A stretch of DNA of 5,336 nucleotides, taken from contig CAMHKP010000041.1 in NCBI GenBank assembly GCA_946185785.1, positions 1 through 5,336 of the forward strand, given 5' to 3'. Of this stretch, positions 1 to 5,051 are shown piece by piece. The translations under genes were made by a program, and so were the position numbers. Numbering within the stretch: position 1 is the first letter of the stretch; every line of letters begins with the position of its first letter. Source of the stretch: an uncultured Alphaproteobacteria bacterium (GTDB lineage: Bacteria > Pseudomonadota > Alphaproteobacteria > Rs-D84). Below the pieces are notes generated by a model. That model was given only the letters and a program-made list of their open reading frames with translations, was not told the DNA's origin and made no database searches.

Positions 1-2165
1 GTCCTATTTCTATATACGGTGGTAATTTTAAAATTCGTAACTTAGATGCAATTGATTTTAATACCCCAATAACGTTTTATAATACCACTGTCAATTTTAT
101 GTCGCACAACTATGATATTATTCGTGGCGAATTGGTAAATGGTCGTTTTACTGGAACGGTGCGCACGGCACAACACAAATATGATGTCACATTCGAAAAC
201 GATGAATTTATTATTCGTAACCAGAACAGCCAACTTGAAATCGTTGGTCAATTGTATAATGACGGATCGGCCAGTGGTCAATTTTCAATTGAAACAGATG
301 ATATAAACAAGTGGTTTGAATTTGAAACGCCAAAAATAAACGAAACAGTAAACATTACCATGGATTTCACATGGGATGGTGGTCGTGGTTTTGATTTTAG
401 AAATATTGTTGCAAACAACGTGACTGGAAATATTAAATTATACCCAGACGGTCGTCGCGATATTCAATTGGCATCAACCGATACAGACTTTGATTTTTCA
501 TTTTTAGAAAACCCAGGAAAAGTATTACAGGGTACAAATTTGAACATTGATTTTTATGGCAATCTAAAATTCAAAAATGAAAAATTTAACCATATAAAAA
601 TTGTTGCAATTGGTACCGATGAAAAATTACAAATAAGAACAATAATTGCCGATGATATGGCATTTACCGGCGGAACAATCGAAGCCGATGGTGCACATGA
701 CATCATGGTTATAATGCCACAAAACAATAAAAAAACAATCTGCCTGTTTAGCGGCACACCAACTGCGTGGAAATGCGATAAATATTCCCATGGAAATATG
801 TCTGGGTCATTGTGGGTAAACGGTGATGAATTTAACATAACTGTAAAATCAAACACCAAAATGCCAGATATGAATACTGTGCATTCCAACGCGCTTAAAT
901 TCGGTACACACGGTATTGTAAATTTTGAATTTAATGATGCTGCCGGTATATTAACAATCAACAAACAAAAGATTCGCCCTGAATTTAAGTTTGCTAAAAA
1001 TAAGACGCTTGATTGGTTGGGTGTAAAATTCCCATTTTTACCAACATCTATGGCGGATGCGATTGGTGATTTTGAATGGGAATCTGGTGCGGTGGTATTT
1101 CACCCACATGATAAAACATGGCAAATGGCGGTACAAAACGATTACTTCTATATCTATGGCAACAATTTCAAAACATGGTTCCCTGATATAGACCTTCAGG
1201 CATTGCGCGATAATATTTATACTGTATCTGGCGAATACAAAAACAATGTGACATCTGATTTAACAATTAACATTGCTAATCACGTGTTTACTGGTTCGTC
1301 TGTTGGAAACGCTATTACATTAAAGACAGATATATTAAACATTGATTCATTCATGTCACAAAACTATCTGGCACGATACGAAGAATTATCATTCTTTACA
1401 ATGCACCCACTAATGATTCCGTTTGATTTGGGTGTTGATATTTCTTTGTCTGCAGACAAACTTATCTATAACGGTGACGAATATAATAATTTTGTTTATT
1501 CATTAAAACCAAACGTACAAACGTTTTCAATTACCGATAATGACCGTGGCAGCATTTTATCAACAATCACACGCGATGGTTCAAATTATGACATCACATT
1601 ACAATTAAATAAATTTGAAACACATGGTAAATTACTGCGTGACACTATGCCATTGAATGTTGCGGATGCATATGTCACTGGTGATATAGCAATGACAACA
1701 TCTGGACATATTGCACATGATATTGAATACAACCTTAATGGTGATATTGATTTAACATTTGAACGTGGATACATATTCGGTATTGGTACAGATGACTTTT
1801 ATGCATCTGCAGAAAGTATAAATATTCTTAATGCCGAAGAAGCATTAACAATCGCATTAAATGATGGTCAAACCAGATTAAAATCATTACATGTTGTTGG
1901 ACACTATGATCGTGGTAATTTTGAAACAATTGAACCACTTAGCATATCATTACCACACGTCGATGGCACAGGCACATTAAAGATTATTGCGGGGCAAATG
2001 TCGGCACAATTCTATATTGTTATGCGTGGAACTGCACCGGAACCTGCACCAATAGATTTAATAATTACGCCAGATGGCAAGCGCACGTATTCATGGACTG
2101 AAATTATCCAGAATTTTGACCCGGCTTACATGCGCCAATTTGTAAAAAACCATGAACGGTTTTAA
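1..2165 (+). CDS. AsmA/TamB/YhdP-like large envelope protein, C-terminal part (5' end outside window)
   Basis: The reading frame is open from the first complete codon at position 3 to TAA at 2163-2165, giving about 720 visible residues. The ATG at 99 lies inside this frame, has no Shine-Dalgarno sequence and follows in-frame coding sequence of the same style, so it is not the start. The protein is a long succession of short alternating polar/hydrophobic segments rich in Asn, Asp, Gly, Thr and Ile, as in proteins built from repeated beta strands. Toward the C-terminus, stretches such as GDIDLTFERGYIFG and LSISLPHVDGTGTLKI resemble the C-terminal domain of AsmA-family proteins. Members of that family span the periplasm and take part in lipid transport or outer-membrane assembly. 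No Cys-rich region, membrane segment or catalytic motif is visible, and a signal or N-terminal anchor would lie upstream of the window. The family assignment rests on overall style and the C-terminal pattern, so it is moderate; the coding call is firm. Confidence 0.6.
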   Translation, partial: PISIYGGNFKIRNLDAIDFNTPITFYNTTVNFMSHNYDIIRGELVNGRFTGTVRTAQHKYDVTFENDEFIIRNQNSQLEIVGQLYNDGSASGQFSIETDDINKWFEFETPKINETVNITMDFTWDGGRGFDFRNIVANNVTGNIKLYPDGRRDIQLASTDTDFDFSFLENPGKVLQGTNLNIDFYGNLKFKNEKFNHIKIVAIGTDEKLQIRTIIADDMAFTGGTIEADGAHDIMVIMPQNNKKTICLFSGTPTAWKCDKYSHGNMSGSLWVNGDEFNITVKSNTKMPDMNTVHSNALKFGTHGIVNFEFNDAAGILTINKQKIRPEFKFAKNKTLDWLGVKFPFLPTSMADAIGDFEWESGAVVFHPHDKTWQMAVQNDYFYIYGNNFKTWFPDIDLQALRDNIYTVSGEYKNNVTSDLTINIANHVFTGSSVGNAITLKTDILNIDSFMSQNYLARYEELSFFTMHPLMIPFDLGVDISLSADKLIYNGDEYNNFVYSLKPNVQTFSITDNDRGSILSTITRDGSNYDITLQLNKFETHGKLLRDTMPLNVADAYVTGDIAMTTSGHIAHDIEYNLNGDIDLTFERGYIFGIGTDDFYASAESINILNAEEALTIALNDGQTRLKSLHVVGHYDRGNFETIEPLSISLPHVDGTGTLKIIAGQMSAQFYIVMRGTAPEPAPIDLIITPDGKRTYSWTEIIQNFDPAYMRQFVKNHERF

Positions 2166-2178
2166 TTAGAAATCTAAA

Positions 2179-2204
2179 AAAACACCGGCAAATGCCGGTG
2201 TTTT
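2179..2204. terminator. Bidirectional intrinsic terminator between convergent genes
   Basis: An 11-bp inverted repeat (AAAACACCGGC, loop AAAT, GCCGGTGTTTT) occupies most of the 52-bp gap between the + strand envelope gene and the - strand aspS gene. On the + strand the stem is followed by a T-rich run to about 2219. On the - strand it is followed by a run of T residues (the A-run at 2176-2182). It can therefore end both transcripts. The core CCGGCAAATGCCGG recurs in the terminator at 5027-5050. Confidence 0.9.
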
Positions 2205-2217
2205 CTTATTGTTTTAT

Positions 2218-3972
2218 TTAGTTCTTTTTACGAACCTGTATATGCACTTCGCGTAATTGTTGTTCGGTCACTTCGCGTGGCGCACCCAACATCAAATCTT
2301 GACCACGTTGATTCGTTGGGAACAAAACCACTTCGCGCAGGTTTGTTGTACCCAATATAATAGAAACCAAACGGTCAATACCAAACGCACATCCACCGTG
2401 CGGTGGTGCACCATATTGGAACGCAGCATACATTCCACCGAATTTTTCTTTTACAACTTCTGGTCCATAACCCGCAATAGCAAATGCTTTTACCATTGTG
2501 TCTGGGTTATAGTTACGAAGCCCACCGCTACAAATTTCAGCACCATTTAACACCATATCAAATTGGTTTGCTTTGATTTGTAATGGGTCGCCATCTAATT
2601 CACCCTTTGGCAAACTAAATGGATTATGACCAAAATCGATTGTACCTGTTTCTTCGTTCAATTCATACATTGGGAAGTCTTCAATCCAACAGAATTTGAA
2701 TTCATTTGGATTTATCAAACCTAAATCTTCGCCCAATTTGATACGCAATTTGCCAGCCGCCTTGGCTGCATTTTCAGCCGTATCGCACACAAAGAACAAT
2801 GATGAATTATCACCCGATATTTCACGCAGTTTTGCAATGCGTTCTGCATCTAACTTTTTCGCAACTGGACCCTTGGCTTCATCTGCAAAAACGATATAGC
2901 CCAAACCACCAAGTCCCAATTCCTTGGTTGCATATTCGCCCAACTTATCAAACCATGAACGTGGTTTATCCGCAGAATTTGGTGCTGGTATTGCACGAAC
3001 AACAGAACCAGCTTCAACTGCATTTGCAAAGATTCCAAATTCAGACCCACGGAATATTTCACTTACATCATGAATAATAATTGGATTACGCAAATCTGGT
3101 TTATCAGAACCATATTTCAACATTGCTTCATCAAATGGGATGTGTGGAATATTTGGATCGACAACGGCATCTGGAACAAATGTTTTAATCAGTTCCGGCA
3201 TAATTTCATTACCAACCGCTTGAATGTCTTTCAAATCAACGAAAGACATTTCCAAATCTAACTGATAAAATTCCAGCAATCTGTCTGCGCGCAAATCTTC
3301 ATCACGGAAACATGGTGCAATTTGGAAGTATCTGTCAAACCCAGAAATTTGAATCAGCTGTTTAAATTGCTGTGGTGCCTGTGGCAACGCATAGAACATA
3401 CCATGATGATTACGACTTGGAACAATATAGTCACGCGCGCCTTCGGGACTGGACACCGTTAAAATTGGTGTTTGAAATTCTGAAAAACCCAAATCCCACA
3501 TTTTGTCGCGCAAGAATTTCATGATGCGATTACGTGTTAAAATATTGTTGTGTAAACTTTCACGACGCAAATCAATATAGCGATATTTTAAACGCAAATC
3601 TTCGGCAACCGTATCATCATCACCAAACACTTGGAATGGCAAAACATCAGCATTTGTTAATACATGCCATTCATGTGATTGAACCTCTATATGACCAGTG
3701 GGAATCTTGTCATTTATTTGTGATGCATCACGTGCAACAACTGTACCAGTAATTTGAATAACAGATTCTGGACGCACTTTTTCAAGTTGTTCGTCACCAC
3801 CATCAAAAACGACCTGTGTAATACCATAATTATCGCGCAAGTCCACGAACAATAATGAACCATGGTCGCGTTTACGATGCACCCAGCCCGACAATGTGAC
3901 AGTTTCGCCCACATTTTTTTCGTTCAGTTCACCGCACGTATGTGTACGATATTTTGATTTCAAAGATAACAT
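2218..3972 (-). CDS. aspS: Aspartate--tRNA ligase (AspRS), possibly non-discriminating Asp/Asn type
   Basis: This class IIb synthetase attaches aspartate to tRNA-Asp in the cytoplasm. With start ATG at 3972 it has 584 residues, normal for bacterial AspRS. Visible parts are the N-terminal OB-fold anticodon-binding domain (about 8-105, with GWVHRKRDHG), the entry to the catalytic core (motif 1 region about 150-186, ending SSPEGARDYIVPS), QQFKQ at 201-205, motif 2 with FRDEDLRADR (222-231), the bacterial insertion (GAD) domain roughly 290-425, SGGLRN at 482-487, YGAPPHGG (520-527) and motif 3 GIDRL (531-535). The wording, for example NPIII..VSEIF and FGGM..AF.YGAPPHGG, is alphaproteobacterial. 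The 3972 start is chosen because family members begin just before YRTHTCGEL and an AGGGG ribosome-binding site precedes it. The frame stays open up to an ATG at 4077, but that stretch is the structured leader. His37 matches the position where His marks non-discriminating enzymes, so it may also make Asp-tRNA-Asn. Regulation by the upstream T-box-like leader is likely. Confidence 0.97.
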   Translation of the reverse strand: MLSLKSKYRTHTCGELNEKNVGETVTLSGWVHRKRDHGSLLFVDLRDNYGITQVVFDGGDEQLEKVRPESVIQITGTVVARDASQINDKIPTGHIEVQSHEWHVLTNADVLPFQVFGDDDTVAEDLRLKYRYIDLRRESLHNNILTRNRIMKFLRDKMWDLGFSEFQTPILTVSSPEGARDYIVPSRNHHGMFYALPQAPQQFKQLIQISGFDRYFQIAPCFRDEDLRADRLLEFYQLDLEMSFVDLKDIQAVGNEIMPELIKTFVPDAVVDPNIPHIPFDEAMLKYGSDKPDLRNPIIIHDVSEIFRGSEFGIFANAVEAGSVVRAIPAPNSADKPRSWFDKLGEYATKELGLGGLGYIVFADEAKGPVAKKLDAERIAKLREISGDNSSLFFVCDTAENAAKAAGKLRIKLGEDLGLINPNEFKFCWIEDFPMYELNEETGTIDFGHNPFSLPKGELDGDPLQIKANQFDMVLNGAEICSGGLRNYNPDTMVKAFAIAGYGPEVVKEKFGGMYAAFQYGAPPHGGCAFGIDRLVSIILGTTNLREVVLFPTNQRGQDLMLGAPREVTEQQLREVHIQVRKKN

Positions 3973-3977
3973 TTTGA

Positions 3978-3984
3978 CCCCTTT
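3978..3984 (-). promoter_or_regulatory. aspS ribosome-binding site
   Basis: On the - strand AAAGGGG lies 5 nt before the ATG at 3972. It fixes the start of aspS against the longer in-frame reading from 4077, which has no comparable site. The AGGGGT here is complementary to the GCCCCT at minus-strand 4048-4043 inside the T-box-like fold, so it could be masked by the leader. Confidence 0.8.
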
Positions 3985-3991
3985 ATAATAT

Positions 3992-4026
3992 TGGGCGCAA
4001 AAATCAAATTTGGATTTCGGCACCCA
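3992..4026 (-). promoter_or_regulatory. Leader hairpin between T-box-like element and aspS ribosome-binding site
   Basis: On the - strand TGGGTGC (4026-4020) can pair with GCGCCCA (3998-3992) over 7 bp including one G-U. The pairing continues inward with AAATC/GATTT around a 7-nt loop. No T-run follows, only an A/T mixture and then the AGGGG ribosome-binding site, so it is not an intrinsic terminator. Its GGTGCC (4024-4019) is also complementary to GGCACC (4068-4063) in the T-box bulge, so the two structures can compete. This suggests one arm of a translational switch. The pairings were found by eye; the regulatory role is inference. Confidence 0.5.
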
Positions 4027-4040
4027 TTTTTTGAACACTC

Positions 4041-4075
4041 GCAGGGGCGCAAATTCTTGCGCGGTGCCACCCCGC
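4041..4075 (-). promoter_or_regulatory. T-box-like tRNA-sensing element (antiterminator/antisequestrator fold) in aspS leader
   Basis: Read on the - strand, 4072-4060 is an exact match to the T-box consensus GGGTGGNACCGCG. It is embedded in the expected secondary structure. Helix A1 pairs GCGGGG (4075-4070) with CCCTGC (4046-4041), 6 bp with one G-U. Next comes the 7-nt bulge TGGCACC (4069-4063). Helix A2 pairs GCGCAA with TTGCGC around the tetraloop GAAT (4056-4053). In known T-boxes the UGGN of the bulge pairs with the NCCA end of an uncharged tRNA. Here N is C, predicting a G73 tRNA, and tRNA-Asp and tRNA-Asn both carry G73. The element lies 69 nt upstream of the aspS ATG. No terminator hairpin with a T-run follows, so control is more likely at translation than at transcription. 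A canonical Stem I is not evident. The motif and fold are seen directly; the function is inferred. Confidence 0.8.
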
Positions 4076-4146
4076 ATTTATTACTTTTATTGGGATTAAG
4101 AGCTCTGTGTTTGTCAGGCACTTCATTGCCCCGCCCCCGAAAAAAC
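4076..4146 (-). promoter_or_regulatory. 5' part of aspS leader, between tRNA 3' end and T-box-like fold
   Basis: This 71-nt stretch on the - strand starts with T6 right after the tRNA CCA and G, then has the G-rich run GGGGGCGGGG. A small hairpin GGCA/TGCC (4130-4127 with 4120-4117, 6-nt loop) follows. One base after it comes GAC (4115-4113), an aspartate codon followed by A, as specifier codons in T-boxes often are. GGGGGC could pair with GCTCTT (4105-4100) using several G-U pairs to enclose this hairpin. That would make a very short Stem I, but it is weak and does not show the usual specifier-loop motifs. I cannot resolve a canonical Stem I by eye. Confidence 0.35.
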
Positions 4147-4220
4147 TGGTGCCCTAAGCAAGAATCGGACTTGCGACTCGTCCTTACCAAGGACGTGTTT
4201 TACCACTAGACTATTAGGGC
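4147..4220 (-). tRNA. tRNA-Thr (anticodon GGT), CCA encoded
   Basis: A 74-nt cloverleaf reads on the - strand. The acceptor stem is GCCCTAA/TTAGGGC, 7 perfect bp, with discriminator A73 (4150) and encoded CCA (4149-4147). The anticodon stem is CGTCC/GGACG with loop TTGGTAA, giving anticodon GGT at 4188-4186 for threonine ACC/ACT codons. The T stem is GCAAG/CTTGC, 5 bp. The variable loop is 4 nt. G18-G19, T8-A14 and G15-C48 are all present. Two oddities stand out: a C-A mismatch at 12-23 in the D stem, and a T loop reading TCCGATT, with C where U55 is nearly universal. The overall layout still resembles a functional tRNA. A sigma70-type promoter lies just upstream, and the aspS leader begins directly after the CCA, so the two are probably made as one transcript and separated by processing. 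Confidence 0.9.
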
Positions 4221-4231
4221 AACGCCCGCCA

Positions 4232-4260
4232 ATTATAAACCCCGTATTTCAAATAATCAA
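4232..4260 (-). promoter_or_regulatory. Sigma70-type promoter for tRNA-Thr and probably the aspS leader
   Basis: On the - strand TTGATT (4260-4255; 4 of 6 to TTGACA) and a perfect TATAAT (4237-4232) are separated by exactly 17 nt. Transcription should start near 4225, about 5 nt before the mature tRNA 5' end. The stretch after the -10 box is GC-rich (GGCGGGCG), like the discriminators of stable-RNA promoters under stringent control in proteobacteria. The promoter begins 4 nt past the tlyA stop codon, and no terminator lies between. Confidence 0.8.
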
Positions 4261-4264
4261 GTTG

Positions 4265-4990
4265 TTAATAGGTTTTTGTAAAATGCGCCAAGAACTCTAT
4301 ATTCCCTGAACCACCCTCAATTGGTGATTGGGTCAGCCCCACGCGACTAAACCCGTGCGAAACGAACGCAGATGTCACGTTTTCCACCGCTGCCGCACGC
4401 ACCGCATCATCACGAATAACGCCACGGAAACGTGTTGATATTTCTGGACCGCATTCAAATTGGGGCTTAATCAAGCATACAACATCGCGCAACCGCGGCA
4501 ATGTTGCCAATTTATCCAAAATCTTGGTCACAGAAATAAAAGAAACATCAATTGTCGCGATATCAACATCTGCAACCAACGCATCGTCTATATTGCGGAA
4601 ATCGGTCTGTTCGTGTAAATCTATCTTTGGATTATTGCGCAATGACGGATGCATCTGGTCGGTGCCGGTATCAACCGCAACAATGTGCAGGGCCCCATGA
4701 CGCAGCGCAACATCACAAAAACCACCAGTTGACGATCCAATATCAATCATATTGCGCCCGCGCATATCTATATTAAAAGTTTTCAGCGCATGTTCCAGTT
4801 TTAACCCACCACGCGAAACATATGGCATAACCATACCGCGCACAGAAACCTTATTCACATCTTCCACATCAAAACTAGGCTTTGTTATTTTTGCATCACC
4901 ATAAAACACTGCACCATCGCGCACCGCATTTGCCGCACGCGTCCGCGATTCAAACAATCCAAGATTTACCAGCGCAATATCAATTCTCAT
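4265..4990 (-). CDS. tlyA: TlyA family S4-domain rRNA 2'-O-methyltransferase
   Basis: TlyA transfers a methyl group from S-adenosylmethionine to ribose 2'-OH groups of cytidines in rRNA (C1920 of 23S, and in longer forms C1409 of 16S). With ATG at 4990 the protein has 241 residues. It has an N-terminal S4-type RNA-binding domain (about 1-55, starting MRIDIALVNLGLFESR), the linker signature YVSRGGLKLEHAL (57-69), SAM motif I MIDIGSSTGGF (81-91), IDVSFIS (147-153), IKPQFE (174-179) and SGNIEF (228-233). The FtsJ-like catalytic tetrad appears complete: K64, D148, K175, E232. The length fits the short TlyA form that modifies 23S only, which is inference. ATG 4990 is preferred over an in-frame TTG at 5008 because homologues begin with this M-R-hydrophobic pattern. 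No Shine-Dalgarno sequence is visible. The old name hemolysin is used for some homologues. The gene follows a terminator and has none of its own before the tRNA promoter. Confidence 0.93.
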   Translation of the reverse strand: MRIDIALVNLGLFESRTRAANAVRDGAVFYGDAKITKPSFDVEDVNKVSVRGMVMPYVSRGGLKLEHALKTFNIDMRGRNMIDIGSSTGGFCDVALRHGALHIVAVDTGTDQMHPSLRNNPKIDLHEQTDFRNIDDALVADVDIATIDVSFISVTKILDKLATLPRLRDVVCLIKPQFECGPEISTRFRGVIRDDAVRAAAVENVTSAFVSHGFSRVGLTQSPIEGGSGNIEFLAHFTKTY

Positions 4991-5026
4991 AATTTGATTT
5001 TTGCACAACCAAAAAACAAGTCAAAC

Positions 5027-5050
5027 AAAAACCGGCATTTGCCGGTTTTT
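5027..5050 (-). terminator. Intrinsic terminator after the 5052-5336 gene
   Basis: A 10-bp inverted repeat (AAAAACCGGC, loop, GCCGGTTTTT) starts one base after the stop codon of the upstream - strand gene. On the - strand the stem ends in T5 followed by GTTTGACTTG, a usable though short U-tract. Its core on this strand, CCGGCAAATGCCGG, is identical to the core of the 2179-2204 terminator. The + strand is also A/T-flanked, but no + strand gene ends here. Confidence 0.85.
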
Positions 5051-5051
5051 A

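Noticed and set aside
554..964. 136-residue frame on the - strand inside the envelope gene
   Set aside because: It is antisense to a long coherent coding region, without a ribosome-binding site or a recognisable family; it is a shadow frame.
99..2165. ATG at 99 as the start of the + strand gene
   Set aside because: The frame is open without a stop back to the window edge, the upstream residues have the same beta-rich style, and no Shine-Dalgarno sequence precedes the ATG.
3992..4026. Intrinsic terminator in the aspS leader (classical transcription-attenuation T-box)
   Set aside because: The hairpin is real, but the bases after it are a mixed A/T stretch leading into the ribosome-binding site, without a T-run.
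4100..4115. Separate aspS promoter with CTGACA as -35 box (minus 4116-4111)
   Set aside because: No acceptable -10 hexamer occurs 16-18 nt downstream; the ATAAAA and TAATAA sequences are too far away and weak.
4128..4139. G-quadruplex from GGGGGCGGGG on the - strand
   Set aside because: Only two adjacent G-runs are present, and the next run (4073-4070) is over 50 nt away and explained by the T-box fold.
4140..4145. T6 after the tRNA CCA as a terminator
   Set aside because: The nearest stem (T arm) is about 12 nt upstream and the acceptor strand lies between, so there is no hairpin directly before the T-run; a processing region is more likely.
3960..4209. Small frames on both strands across the tRNA and aspS leader (3960-4190 minus, 3991-4209 plus)
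   Set aside because: They run through the tRNA and the structured leader, have no ribosome-binding site, and encode nothing recognisable; they are chance frames in non-coding RNA.
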